NCBI RefSeq assembly: GCF_025370935.1
Contig: NC_133482.1
Location: forward strand, 2,707,593 to 2,771,592
Length of the DNA stretch: 64,000 nt
Direction: 5' to 3'
DNA from: Choristoneura fumiferana
Lineage: Eukaryota; Arthropoda; Insecta; Lepidoptera; Tortricidae
Shown here: positions 40,788-52,302 of the stretch, in pieces
Layout of the letters: every line of letters starts with the position of its first letter
How positions within the stretch are numbered: position 1 is the stretch's first letter
The notes under the pieces: model-generated
What the model saw: only the letters and a program-made list of their open reading frames with translations
Database searches by the model: none
Told to the model about the DNA's origin: nothing
Made by a program: the position numbers and the translations under genes

Positions 40788-41389
40788 AATGCGATGTCAA
40801 CGATATCGTCGCTACTTTTAAAGAAGCTCGTATCTCAAATTGTAAATTTTTTTGACTGACCTTTATCAACATTAATCCAAGGGTCAACTTTGTTAACGTA
40901 TAGATTTGAGAAAACATTTTTCAATAGTGACTGTTTCATTCGAACGTTTTGAATGAAAGTATGTACCCCGATTCAAATTTCCTAAGATATTGCTAAAGTG
41001 ACGTTGTAAGATACACTAAGCCTAGGTTTACATATGAATGATTAATAGTGATGCTAGATGCCTGGATGGTGCTTATAGTTTGTGGTTTAATAATGCCGGG
41101 GATATGAATGGAGTTATTTATTGCCAGCTAGTGAATTGATGGTTGAACATGATCTTACACTTAGGTACAGCGTGTTTGTTTTGTACCTGCTAAGTGTATA
41201 TTATGTTGAGGTTTACACACGGTCATTATGGATTGCAGAGAACTTAAGGACGACCTTTAAATATAACAATGAAGAGCACGCATGCAAAGTGTAGGTGTGG
41301 ATTTGGTAGTGTTTTACATCCATAAGTGCTTGTTATAGCCTAAATTGAATAAAGATACTTCGCCATTGATGTATCGCATGTAGGTATCT
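40788..41389. other. Unassigned stretch
   Basis: AT-rich; nothing supportable. Confidence 0.45.
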
Positions 41390-41592
41390 TGATTTAGCGA
41401 TTACAAGTTCAGGATCCTGACTCCGTGGGAACAACGGGATAAAAATTAGCCTGTCTTATTTCAGACGTCCTACACACCAAATTTCACCCAAATCCATCGA
41501 GATATTTTATAGTAGTAACAAACATGGACAGACAGACACTGACAAACGCGCTGACATATTCACAGGCTTCCGCCTATAATACTAGTAGGATC
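41390..41592 (+). repeat. Tail of the TTTCGC...AATATTAG-type repeat
   Basis: CACCAAATTTCACCCAAATC, a CAGACAGACACTGACAAACG block, and CTATAATACTAGTAGGAT at the end match the tail arrangement of the repeat at 14475. It is diverged. Confidence 0.5.
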
Positions 41593-41639
41593 AAGCACAA
41601 TCTCGATTAATATCAAATGATGTGATATCAAAATTCAAT

Positions 41640-41845
41640 CATTATCATCATCATCATCATCAGCCGGAAGACGTCCACTGCTGAACAAAGACCTCCCCCT
41701 TAGAACGCCACAATGAATGACAACTCGCCATTTGCATCCATCACCGTTTTCCCGCAACTCTCACGATGTCGTCAGTCCACCTGGTGGGAGGCCTGCCAAC
41801 GCTTCGTCTTCCGGTTCGTGGTCGCGACTCGAGGAGGTTTGCTTC
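41640..41845 (-). pseudogene. RTE-like LINE C terminus with (ATG)n tail
   Basis: The minus strand reads through RWQASHQVD, a stop and ESCGKTVMDA toward the ORF end, then an (ATG)n tail visible as (CAT)n at 41643-41660. It is the longest copy in the window showing the ORF end joined to the tail. Two overlapping plus-strand frames (41717-41947, 41766-42050) are antisense shadows. Confidence 0.65.
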
Positions 41846-42748
41846 CAGTCGAATAAAAAAAAAGAGGACTTTTCTTCCCCAACCCCTTCCCCACTCCCCC
41901 AAAATTCAATACTCAGTTTGTATATGCAAGAAGCTCAAGTTGCATAATATGCGACGCTGGATCGACCATCTTGTAATGTGCCAGCCCCGCCTTGTAATAC
42001 CACTACCTCGACTTTACTTGTGTAGACTACCCTTAAAGGTTGACTTTTGACCGACCCATGTCAATTTATATTACGCCATCTATTGTTAAGAATTCATTTG
42101 ACAGGCTGTCTTCACGCTAACATCTGTAAGAATGTAGCTTTTTGTTGAAGTGACCTCGAGGTATTTTAATAACAAAATACTGTTACCTTTTTATTTTCTA
42201 CTACAACCAATGACAGCATGTTTTGTGTTTTGTCTATGCTAACACACTTTTTATGTAGGTACTCATAGAATATAATATTTTATATTACTTACTACTGAAA
42301 TGATTAATGCTTTTAACCCACGATAAAGAGATGTTTTAAATTCGACGCCAACGTTTGTCTGTAACATCGTTTGGGTAATTTTAGTTTTAGGCCCTTTTAA
42401 TTTTTCATGAGTGTCTACTCTTTTTTCCGTTGTCCTGCCAATCGTAAGAAAGTTAACTGGAACGAAGTTGACGTGAGACGCAGCTACCGTATGTCGGTTT
42501 TCTGTCTATCACACAGAAGGTGAGCGGCATTTTTTATCTGAGGGAAACTAAGGAGAGAAATAAGAAATTTTCCGTTATTTGAAAATGGAAGTGAAAATGG
42601 AAATGTGTGTTTGAAAATTGAGACGAAATATTTTCAGAAAACGGTTGGGCAGTTAGACTTCCTTTTAATTTTGTTTTGATGTCGACGATGAATTCTTGTA
42701 GTCTTATTGTAATGAATGTGTATAGTATATCAGTATAGCATACCGAGT
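41846..42748. other. Unassigned stretch
   Basis: Mixed composition. I recognise no gene or repeat. Confidence 0.45.
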
Positions 42749-42915
42749 GTCACCGACGGTGCTGGCTGAAAATCAGCGCTAGGGTGTTACTAGTATAAAC
42801 GCTTCGGAATTATGCTGAGCCAGTGTCCGTCTGCAACCGCCGTCTACTTAATTTTAATAACATTGATGGGACTTGTATTGTTGTGATTTTTTTTTATTTC
42901 TTTCTAAAAGGGGTG
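42749..42915 (+). repeat. Dispersed repeat with GGTGCTGGCTGAAAATCAGC
   Basis: GTGTCACCGACGGTGCTGGC then TGAAAATCAGCGCTAGGGTG is a word set I associate with a lepidopteran repeat, followed by AATAACATTGATGGGAC and a T-run. The assignment is from memory. Confidence 0.35.
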
Positions 42916-44519
42916 ACTGCATGTTATTAAATACTCGATGGAAGATATATACCATTGGTACACAAGTGTTTAGTCATGCTCGCCCAACCATCCTCTGAAA
43001 TGTATTGTATCAATTTATGATAAAGTATATTTATACTCTACTGTGTTCTTATTAGTTTGTTTACCAAATTAAAAATATGAAGGGACAGGTTTTGCCATCA
43101 AAGATATCATAAACTTATCACAGACTGGTTAGGTATGAGATAAGTATTGTAAACTTTTAAATACACCATAGCCAACTCAAATTTACATTTCTTTCTTAGT
43201 CTATCGATACGAAAGTTAGATGCACTTTTCAAAAAAAAAAACTTATCTAAAAATTTTGGAGAAGTAGGTGCGAAGTCTAATTTAATTCAAAAAATATTCG
43301 GCAGCCGCTACAAAAGTTTTCATAAATCCATGTTGTATTAAAATGTTTTGTCTATTCCAAATATCCTTGACAGATAACTAATAAAAGTTGCCAAACTCTA
43401 AGGTATCATTAACTTGCAAGTTTGGTGTTCATGGAGAAAGTCTACTATGGCTGCGTGTTCTAAATTAACACTATTTAAGAGCGGAAGAAGCCAAAGTTCA
43501 ACTTTACTTATAGTCCTAGTAGCCTATGAATTTTAATTTTAATTTTTCAAATGCAAAATATTTTGTTAAATTGATTTATTTATTTAGAGTCACGTGGGGT
43601 AACCGTATGCAGTGGGTAAGTGTACGCAATCCCGTACATTTCAGTCATATAGTAGTAATAATAATCAAATTATCTGTCGGCTGTCATTGGCACTTGTCAA
43701 TTTACTTTGTTGTACATTGCTGGCAATTATATATTTTTTTAGAAAGTTAACAAAGTCTGAATTTTAGTTTATTAATTAAATTAATGTTATGGTTAAGTTA
43801 CAGAAATATGTTACTTTAAACTCCCTTAAAAAAAGCCTGCCTGCCGGTAACACACATAAATGTACATATAAATGATAATAATGTCGTGAAGCAAGAATTA
43901 TTTTTCTTAGAGGACATTTATTTTGTACATTCAAATTAATGAGATTAAAGCTGTGTCAGGTTTGAGTTACAATGGTTGTGTATCGTGGTTAACAAATTCG
44001 TATTTTCAAAATGGTTCTGTATGAAAGTAGTATTCGCACCCGTCAGCGTGGTAAAAGAGGACCTTGAAATCAAAGCGCAAGAACGTCTGTCAGCATTTGG
44101 CAAAAACTGAAACTTGCCCAGTTAAGTATCTCCTCCAGGAATCCTGATTAATTTTGTGGCAACGTTCGTTCGTACTCGTGTATAGCGTATCAATTTTAAT
44201 ATCTATGCCAGCTGATTTCGACATCAGAATCGTACAGTAAAGTTTTGCTATAGGTATCTCAATTTTTCCTCAATTTCTGATTAACAGTTGACTGCTCCCG
44301 GGAGTCGGCCTCCACGATATTTTTATTATGTTCCGGCAACGGCATATTGCTTTTCAGGTTTCTGAAAATATTTCGAAACTCCTCCGGGATGAGTAAACAA
44401 TTTCATGTTATAGGTAACCATTGTTATTAAATAAAGAAACTAAATGTTTGCGCGATCAATTAAGACTTATTTTAGTAAATTTTTACCAGCTTTTATTTAA
44501 CTTGTGTTTTTGTGGGTCA
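42916..44519. other. Mostly unassigned; holds the empty-site repeat copy
   Basis: At 43947-44070 lies the uninterrupted relative of the repeat disrupted at 4595-5530 (GTGTCAGGTTTGAGTTACAA, GTGGTTAACA, then CAAAATGGTTCTGTATGAAA). The rest is AT-rich without a credible gene; the 74-codon frame at 43526-43750 has no motif. Confidence 0.45.
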
Positions 44520-44745
44520 AATCTCGCAAGTCGATTTTAACGACCTTCTTGTGGTTTTATTGACATGAAATCCTTGCCTATGTCGGTCTGTCTGCTGCCG
44601 CTGAACTGATTTGTATTAAATTTGGTATGAAGATAGTTTGAGACCCTATCTGCTTAGGAAGGACATAGGATAGTTTTTATCCCGGAAACAAGCATATTTT
44701 ACGCGGAATAGCGAACGAACTTTTCGCTGACGAAGTCGCATAGAA
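44520..44745 (-). repeat. GCGACTTCGTC...dispersed repeat
   Basis: On the minus strand TGCGACTTCGTCAGCG is followed by a region with CCGGGATAAAAACTATCC, GGTCTCAAACTATCTTC and ATCAGTTCAGCGG. It is a fairly complete copy of the common repeat with members at 46265, 47425 and 53105. Confidence 0.6.
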
Positions 44746-45719
44746 ATGCTTGTTTGATTTATTTTATGTGAGTTGGATGACAATGCAGGCCAAAAAAAAC
44801 ATGTAGGTATTAAAAATGATTTTAACAAATCTTTAGTTCAGAAAACAGGATGTACGAGTAGGTGTATCGAATAAATTACTTACAACTATTTTATATTATC
44901 CTTAACTAAAACCACCATAAAAAATGATATTTTATATTTTGTATTCGCTGCATGACATTCGACATTTAGGTTCTATCTCCAGTGTCAATTACAATATAAA
45001 AAAATATCGCTTAGACTTAGAAACTTATTTTTTTAACATGTTCAATAACTGCCTTGGTTAATAGGCATTTCGAAAACAGCAGTGACAAAATCATACAACA
45101 AAAGACAACGAATAGATAATAATACGTTCTGTCTGGTTCTGTTTTATTTCGTCTGTAAAAAATAACGCTTAAAATTAAGCAATGGTTTTAAACTTGTAAG
45201 ATAGAGTCTCTAACTGCAATTTAAGATTCCTCCATTCTGAATCCAGCCCGCCTGGGGAGTTCAAACGACTTGTCTTTGGGTAAACTTCTGGCATTGTGTA
45301 CGTTTATTTTAAAACAGAATTTGCGGTTACACTATTTGGAAGAATGAAGAGCTGGGATGTCTTTTAGTGGAATAAAAACTCGTATTTTTGACTGTCATAC
45401 ATAATTAAACGACATAAACAAAACACACAAAATAAACTGTAAAACATTAAAACATTAAAACATAATTCATTTCGCATAAAGTAGTCATGAAAGTTTTTTG
45501 ACGTAAATAATTAGTTACAGAATTTATGAAGAACGTAGAAAAATAAACTGAAATACGTATAGGTATATAAAGTTATTTTTAGGATAGTTTTTACTCCAAT
45601 TGTACCTATTTCTTCAGTCATTAAGAGTTTTTAAGTATTATCTTTGAAAAATAAATTGAAATGAATTGGCATATCACTAGAATTGCTCTGTGTGTGTAGG
45701 CACATTGAAAGAAACTGGA
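44746..45719. other. Unassigned stretch
   Basis: AT-rich; no gene or repeat that I can support. Confidence 0.45.
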
Positions 45720-45723
45720 TCGC

Positions 45724-45862
45724 ATCATCATCATCATCATCATGTCAGCCGGAAGACGTCCACTACTGGACATACATAGGCCTCCCCCAAGGCTCTCCAC
45801 TCAGACCGATCTTGTGCTTTCCGCATCCACCGCGATCCCGGGATCCTAACCAGCGCCCAATT
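45724..45862 (-). mobile_element. RTE-like LINE 3' end with (ATG)n tail
   Basis: (CAT)n followed by GTCAGCCGGAAGACGTCCAC and CCAAGGCTCTCCACTCAGAC matches 54100-54160 closely. It ends after CGATCCCGGGATCCTAACCA. It is a 5'-truncated copy read on the minus strand. Confidence 0.65.
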
Positions 45863-46264
45863 GCATAACAAATTACAAGCAAATAGTATTAGTGTATTAC
45901 AAGGGAGATAGGATAGCTATACTTACATACATGCTTGATATTGAACAAAAAATCCGTTTTAAGCGTCGTCACCGTAGTGCAAATGATATAAAGTGAGGCC
46001 AAGTTCTAAAGAAGCCTTATATTCAAAGGACAATGTGAAGACAATGTAAGAATATCATTTTTATTCGAGCGTTGGCTTTATGACAAGTTAAATTAGCTTT
46101 TTTATGCATTCGCTGTTTTTACGAGATAAGTTTGATGTGTTAGAATTACATTTTGGTGTACTAAATGTGAGATTAAAGTTGATAATGAGCTTGGGATTAA
46201 TGTTAATGGTGAAAAATTGTGCAGACCTTGGAATATGAGTTAGGGTATTTAAAATTTACGACTC
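45863..46264. other. Unassigned stretch
   Basis: No supportable feature. Confidence 0.45.
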
Positions 46265-46630
46265 TACGGCTAGCTGTTGCCCGCGACTTCATTGGCGAAG
46301 AATAAGCTTATCACTACACCGTAGAAACTATGCTGTTTTCAGGGATACAAAATATCCCATGTGCTATTCAGGTTATAAAATATCTGTGCGCTGAATTTTA
46401 TCAAATCCTTCTAGCCGTTAGTGTATGATTTAGTAACGTACATCCAAACATATTAATAAACTTTCACATCCCACTAACAAAATGTGAAAGTTTGTAAGTC
46501 TGTTTGTTTGTTTGTACTACTAAACCACTGAAACTATTTAGATAAAATTCGGTATTCAAATAGTTTGAGCTCCCGCGGGTGATAAATGATTTCTGCGCGG
46601 ACGAAGTCGCGGGCAACAGCTCTGCTAGAA
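46265..46630. repeat. Two dispersed-repeat copies in tail-to-tail inverted orientation
   Basis: The first copy (46268-46475, plus) starts GGCTAGCTGTTGCCCGCGAC; the second (46480-46628, minus) ends GACGAAGTCGCGGGCAACAG. Their tails meet near 46475-46490, where ACTTTCACATCCC and ATGTGAAAGTTTG pair. A transcript would fold into a long imperfect hairpin. Confidence 0.6.
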
Positions 46631-46880
46631 ACTAAAAAAAAAGGTAGAAAAAAAAGTACAAAAAATGTTTCTCTACTAACTTCAACCTAAAATGGCGCGT
46701 ACATTTAAGAACAAACATTACCATGTACGAACAGGGCTGTCCCTCGTAGACACTGCTCGTGACAAAGGGTTCCGTGATATCAAATATCCAAATGTAACGA
46801 GTCAGACCTGCGCGTTCAATTTGCGAAATATACAATACCCGGAATGTAATCAAATAGGCTAGGCGAGGCGTTTTGCATTT

Positions 46881-47129
46881 GAAGGGTCCACGGAAAGAAT
46901 ATGCCTAGTCACCTTTTTTTTAATTTGAGATTTTAATCTCAAAATGTAGAGCTCACAAAGTACTATGACTTACCACTGAATTAAATAATCTGAAAACAAT
47001 ATAAAATCTATTTTTTTATCTTTTAAATAAATGGTAACCATAGTAATTGTTCGTGATGACTAACTTTGAAACCGCTATAACTCAAAAAGTTGATTAGGTG
47101 ACTAGACACGTTCTTTCCGTGAACCCTTC
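46881..47129. mobile_element. 249-bp MITE with GAAGGGTCCACGGAAAGAA ends
   Basis: GAAGGGTCCACGGAAAGAAT...CCTAGTCACCT at the left is the near reverse complement of AGGTGACTAGACACGTTCTT...GAACCCTTC at the right, about 33 bp of inverted repeat. TTT lies on both sides (46878-46880, 47130-47132), possibly a 3-bp duplication, though that is weak in AT-rich text. It is non-coding. Confidence 0.65.
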
Positions 47130-47227
47130 TTTATTAAAGGGAGACCGCGTGCTGTGTCTTTTGACTTCAGAAATCGGTGTTGGTGGAGCCTTTGATCGGA
47201 ATAAGGGTTAAAACGGAGGTCTTCTTA

Positions 47228-47268
47228 GCGGAGGTGAAGGCGGAGGATAACGGAGGCGGTGGCGGAGG
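47228..47268 (+). repeat. GGA-rich tract
   Basis: A purine-rich run with seven GG pairs (GCGGAGGTGAAGGCGGAGGA and so on), built from loose GCGGAGG units. It could form a two-tier G-quadruplex, but that is inference from composition only. Confidence 0.6.
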
Positions 47269-47424
47269 TGAAAGAAAAAGTGGAAAAAAATATAAATTGG
47301 TCATTTACTAAATTAAAAGATAGACAAAAATGTTCATTTAAAATAGTAAGGTAAATACTTTTTTACAAGAACTAGTAACGATTATATTTTATAACAAACA
47401 CGATTCCGAAAAGACAAACTATAT

Positions 47425-47830
47425 AAGTATTCTCTGTTACCTCTTCACGCTTAAACCGCTAAACCGATTGAGATGAAATTTAGTATAGAGATAGTTTGAG
47501 TCCTAAGAAAACACATAGGATAATTTTTATCCTGGAAAATTGCATAGTTCCCGCAGGAGAGCGACAAACGAATTCTACCTAGACAGAATCGCAGGCAACA
47601 GTTAGTTGTAAATGAGAACTACTAGCTGCTATCCTGTGACGTTGTCTGGGAAGAATTCGTTTATCGTGCCCCCACAGAAACTATTCGATTCCCGGGATAA
47701 AACTATCCTATGTCCTTTTCAGGGTTTAAACCTCTTTACCAAATTTCATCACGAACGGTTGAATACTTTAAGCTTTAAATCGTAACAAACGAACATACAA
47801 ACGTTCGCATTAATGTTATTGTGAGAAAGT
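47425..47830. repeat. Two dispersed-repeat copies in head-to-head inverted orientation
   Basis: The first (47425-47606, minus) reads from CTTCACGCTTAAACCGCTAA to ATCGCAGGCAACAG; the second (47625-47830, plus) from AGCTGCTATCCTGTG to AACGTTCGCATTAATG. Same family as 46265 and 44520, but here the heads meet. Confidence 0.6.
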
Positions 47831-48495
47831 TTTAATTGTATTTTAAGCGTTAACGTAGTTAAATATTGAAAATCTTAAATAAAAAGAATCTTCAGATTTT
47901 TCGTAGTAGAAAAGCAGCTCGTTTTTCGGACTAATCGTTTTAGGCATATTATTCATAGTAAAGTGTCACCAGCAATTTATGCCAACACCAACAGTGATAA
48001 ACGACGGAGAGATAAAAACTTAGGCTCCATAATAAAGACGTTTTGCGTGCCTCTGTATAAATGGGTTGGTGTGCAATTTATTTCTATTAAATGGATGGAT
48101 TTTTTCACAAAGCTGTAACTAGGTCCCTTTTTGCCATTTTCCTATGAAACCCTAAAACGTGACTACGTGACGTCATTGCATGTAAATGACTTTAAGCACG
48201 GTTAAAAAAGCGTGTGTTAATTACACACATCTTTTGATTACGTAGACTTTGAAATTTAATTTTTCCAATGGTTTAAGGACTAAGTAGTAGTTTTAAATAT
48301 TATTACATATAAATTTCACCTTGATACTCCTGAGAAAAAGGGTTTTGACAGACATACTAACGGACAACACAATGATCCCAAAAGAGTTCCGTGTTTTAAT
48401 ACATAATATAACATTACTTTGCATAAGTAGATAAGTATTAAACAGTATAATAAACATGAAATGATTATTTTGATTGTCCATATTGTTTTGTTTAC
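47831..48495. other. Unassigned stretch
   Basis: AT-rich with no supportable gene or repeat. Confidence 0.45.
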
Positions 48496-48730
48496 TGAAC
48501 CAGATCTGAGAAGTAAACTATTATGTGAAAATATCTATTATTGGGCTGTTATAAAAAAAAACTAACATCGAAGGCTAAGGTTACGCTTCGCTCCCGCCTG
48601 TAAGGCCCGGTTGAGTAAAAAAAAACAATTTATTTACTCAACCAGATCTGAGAAGTAAACTATTATGCGAGAATATCTATTATTAAGCTGTTATACGCTT
48701 CACTCCCGCCTTTAGCTTAGCTTTGCCCTG
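48496..48730 (+). repeat. Local tandem duplication of ~140 bp
   Basis: CCAGATCTGAGAAGTAAACT and the following 40 bp appear at about 48500 and again at 48640. Both continue into ACGCTTC(G/A)CTCCCGCCT. The second unit lacks an internal ~30-bp section. Confidence 0.8.
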
Positions 48731-49820
48731 ACCAAGCTAATTCACTCGCGTGATAAAATTATGCGAATTCATTTTATAAAAATTAAAGTTATAGTTAATA
48801 ATGTTATAGTACATAGTCATATTTTTTAAATGTTAAATGTATTGTGTTTTATTGTTTTTTGTTATAAATAAATAAACAAGTACAATTTTTATAATGTTAT
48901 GCATATGCTAAATAAGTGTTACGCCTTATAAGCAAGATCGAAGTTATGCACAATTATGCAAAGTCATATTAGGACAATTAATGTTATGCGAAATAAGGGG
49001 CACCCGTGTTTTTCTTTTACAGTACGGAACGCTAAAAACACGTATACAGTTTGGGAATGATGATGATGATGTGGAATCTAAATATGAGCATTATGAAACC
49101 GTACGAAAACACTCCATTTCTGCATACTCAATCATAATTCAACATTATTCACCATTTACCATTTTCACGTATTTTTCTTTCCAACAAGCCGAAACAACAG
49201 CCCCATTGAATATTTATTCATCCTTCTATTTACTTATTTACATAAATGATATAATAATCAACCGAGGGGGAGGGGGAATTATGACATCATGATGATGGTA
49301 GCAGCCGCAGGCTGTTTGTATAAGACGTATAATGTAAACAATTTACCGGAAGAGGCCTGGGTTTACGAGGACTGTGTTATTGGTTTGAAATTTTGTACGT
49401 AAAAACCTGAATATTTCTTTAGTGTTACGTGAAGGTATAACTTGGCAGTAGCTAATAAAATAATCGGTGTTCCCTTCTTTCACAGACAGAAATTTCACAG
49501 AATTTCGTTTTGCAGAAAATGTTTCATATAATATTTAGTCCTTATATTTTAACTTCGAATATTATTGTTTCAATTACCTACTAATTACTTCAATGAAACA
49601 TATTTAATATAAAATAATTCAATGAATTTTATAATGAAATTGTTTTATTTAACAATTGGGTCCAACCATAGAATTATTTTTTAAAGATTTTTTTTTCGGT
49701 GTATTTATTCACAATATTTTGTTTTAACGAAAATGTAAAAATAGACGTTATGTTGTCCATTATTTAATAAAAATTAACACATTTTAATATATTAATTTTA
49801 TGTAGGTTAGATTTGGTTAC
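48731..49820. other. Unassigned stretch rich in TTATGC words
   Basis: TTATGC/GTTATG words recur between 48700 and 48990. The 103-codon frame at 48981-49292 has a chance composition and no motif. Nothing else is recognisable. Confidence 0.4.
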
Positions 49821-49827
49821 ATTAGAG

Positions 49828-50085
49828 CTGTGACTCTACCTAAAGCGAATCGCTACTAGAAAAGTAGGTTAGGTTAGGTTAGAACTGTGACCCCACCAGA
49901 AAGCGAATCGCTACCAGAAAAGTAGGTACTTAAGGTTAGAACTGTGACCCCACCAGAAAACGAATCGCTATCAGAAAAGTAGGTTAGGTTAGAACTGTGA
50001 CCTCACCATAAAGCGAATCACTACCAGAAAAGTAGGTTAGATTAGAACTGTGACCCTACCAGAAAGCGAATCGCTATAATTCCGT
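49828..50085 (+). repeat. 53/57-bp minisatellite carrying TTAGG telomere-type motifs
   Basis: CTGTGAC recurs at 49828, 49885, 49942, 49995 and 50048, giving units of 57, 57, 53 and 53 bp. Each unit includes AAGCGAATCGCTA and ends GTAGGTTAGGTTAGAA or a variant. The first unit has an additional TTAGG, so GGTTAGGTTAGGTT appears. TTAGG is the standard insect telomeric unit. Confidence 0.9.
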
Positions 50086-50389
50086 TTAGGAGGGTATGCA
50101 TTTTGTCGCAGGTATGAATAAAACGTTTAGAAACTACCACCACATGAAATGTTTTTCTTTGTAATAAGTTTTATATCAACTAAATAATATAAGAATAAAG
50201 AATATTTGATTTATTGTTATTCTATGAAATGAATACCTAAATAATGAATTTTATTTGTAACAAAAATCAATAATACAAATTTCTTCAAAGTAAGTATTTT
50301 ATGTATTGATTATTCTATGAAACAATAATATGAGAAAAAATCCGTTAAACGAAATTCTAATAAAATGCTGTCTGCGAAACAACGTACAA

Positions 50390-50545
50390 CCAAAATAGTC
50401 ATAGCTGACGCAGCTCGAAGAATGTGAAAATTGACGTGATAATGGGCGGGCTACATCTCTCGAAGAACAGATTACCGTTGGGGGAGAAAAGTCCGCGACT
50501 GGCGACGACGAACCGGAAGACCCGGAAGAGTTGCCTAGCTAGATG
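50390..50545 (+). pseudogene. RTE-like LINE C-terminal fragment
   Basis: In the plus strand the frame after 50435 reads WAGYISRRTDYRWGRKVRDW, directly matching the WAGHIxRRTDxRWGRKVLEW core of the family. Upstream text in a shifted frame gives ADAARRM, where the family has DIARRI. It ends after GRPGRVA. Confidence 0.75.
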
Positions 50546-50596
50546 ACAATGTACACAGTGAACAAAAGGTACAATCACTAAAATAAATTGTATTTT

Positions 50597-50835
50597 GACG
50601 ACTGGATGGCCAAGTGGTTGGTGAACCTGACTACGAAGCTTGAGGTCCCGGGTTCGATTCCCGGCCGGGGCAGATATTTGTATGAATAATACGAATGTTT
50701 GTTCTCGGATCTTGGCTGTTTAAAATGTATTTAAGTATGTGTTTATCTATATAAGTATGTTTATCCGTTTGCCTAGTATCCATAGTACAAGCGTTGCTTA
50801 GTTTGGGACTAGGTCAATTGGTGTCAAGTGGCCCA

Positions 50836-50872
<37 letters not shown>
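50597..50872 (+). mobile_element. Full-length tRNA-derived SINE with (TA)n tail
   Basis: Starts GACGACTGGATGGCCAAGTG (A box), then CTGACTACGAAGCTTGAG and GGTCCCGGGTTCGATTCCCG (B box). The body includes GAATAATACGAATGTTTGTT and CTAGTATCCATAGTACAAGC and ends GGCCCATGATAT, passing into (TA)n at 50838-50872. Used as the reference for this family in the window. Confidence 0.9.
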
Positions 50873-50874
<2 letters not shown>

Positions 50875-51509
50875 ATTTATGATTAAATTCTAAACAAAAA
50901 CATGTTTCAAGTTAGTATATAACAATAAAACTCTTTATTTAACAAAAAAGAAACACAGGCGTATCAAGTTCTATTTGAATTTGGAACTTTAGGTCTTTTT
51001 CGGTTAAAGCCAGTTTAATTTCGGTTAAATTCCAAAGAGTGCCGAATAAACAGTGTATTCTAAAGGACATGCGAGGGTCTTTGAGATCGTAATAATGCCG
51101 ACAATTAACGTCCCCGCCGCACGTGAGTCGTGTTAGAAAGAACCTTTTGGAGAGGTGTAATTATGGATCTCGAGTAGGGTCACCAAAATTGAAAACAATT
51201 TTAAATTATTCACGGTTAATTATATTAGAAACTGGCTGTTATCCACGGCTCTTCCTGCGTTGTCTATAAGATCTAAGTAGCAGTCGAATAGAAATTCCAA
51301 GATTTTCTTCCAATGAACATTCCCAAAAGTATATACCAACTCCTCATCGGTTTCTTCGATGACAGCGACCCTAAAAAGAACTATTCTATAAATTACTCCT
51401 ATTATAGGCTCTGATATGGCTAGCTAGGAGAAATTTACTTTTACATATATACTCTCCTACACGCGCGTAAAAATACAGTTGCGTAGCTGAGTTGTAGGTA
51501 TTTATTGTC
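50873..51509. other. Unassigned stretch
   Basis: No gene or repeat that I can support. Confidence 0.45.
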
Positions 51510-51787
51510 GGTGGCCGATCGTGAAATCCGGATCAAGAAATTCCTAGGCATATCACGCTGTATCTGAGAAACAATACGGCAGCGGCCGGCGAAGTGCCAG
51601 CACCGATATGGCGGCGTTTCATGATATGCCTAGGAATTTCATGATCTGCCTAAACGTCACTAGGCAAATCGTTAAACGGTGAGTTTTTAACGATATGGCG
51701 GATGTCCCTTACCCAATTCATGAAATGGCGCCATTTCACGATATGCCTAGGGATTTCCTGATTTGGCGGATTTTACGATCGGCCGCC
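51510..51787. mobile_element. Inverted-repeat element, GGCCGATCG ends
   Basis: GGTGGCCGATCGTGAAATCC at the left and GGATTTTACGATCGGCCGCC at the right are inverted repeats; inside, TTCCTAGGCATATCACG and CGATATGCCTAGGGATT also pair. A related right end is at 11899-11963. It is a MITE-like element of 278 bp with no clear target duplication. Confidence 0.6.
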
Positions 51788-51789
51788 TA

Positions 51790-52139
51790 CAAGATGTAGG
51801 AAGACTTAGGTCATTCTTTACGTAATTGAGAGTAGACCTATCTCGACTACGTAGTGCTCCTCTTTTCTGTCCCATGACAGGATTTATCTCGTCTCGTTGG
51901 CTTTGCTTTAGGTATTGTAAGCTAGTTAAAAATATTATTTCATGGCCTCCCGTCAGTCTTTCCCGCACCAAAAGCTCGGAAGACATTCTAAAATTATCCA
52001 ACACCGCTAATGAGCTTGTTACTTGTTCTTGTAAAAATGTAACGAGGCCCATATCATACACGCGCCCGTGTTGCCCTGAGTTTTCCTTCTTCCCCGAATA
52101 ATATAGCTTATTATTATGTAACCATACTAAAGGGGACAC
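51790..52139 (-). other. Unassigned open frame region, possible old transposon coding piece
   Basis: The longest motif-less open frame in the window runs 51747-52139 on the minus strand (130 codons) with an opposing 91-codon frame on the plus strand. Its first part, KLYYSGKKENSGQHG, resembles the YYSGK...HG word in RTE-type endonuclease domains, but what follows does not fit that domain. The 3' third reads into the MITE at 51510-51787, so at least that part is not gene sequence. I report it as undetermined. Confidence 0.3.
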
Positions 52140-52302
52140 CTGGCACCTGGGGGGGATAACTTGCGCGGTATTTATGCAACCAATGAGTTATGTTTTGTTA
52201 TTATTTTTTTAATAACGCACTCTCCGCGGCTTACCTCATATACGAGTATTCTGTTATAGGGATATTTGAAGAATCGTGGGTATTTTTTCATAATAAGTTT
52301 TG

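Noticed and set aside
47228..47268. A glycine-rich coding exon
   Set aside because: The open frame is too short and the tract is better explained as a purine-rich simple sequence.
49828..50085. A true telomere or chromosome end
   Set aside because: Only one to three TTAGG per unit are present, embedded in non-telomeric units, with ordinary sequence on both sides.
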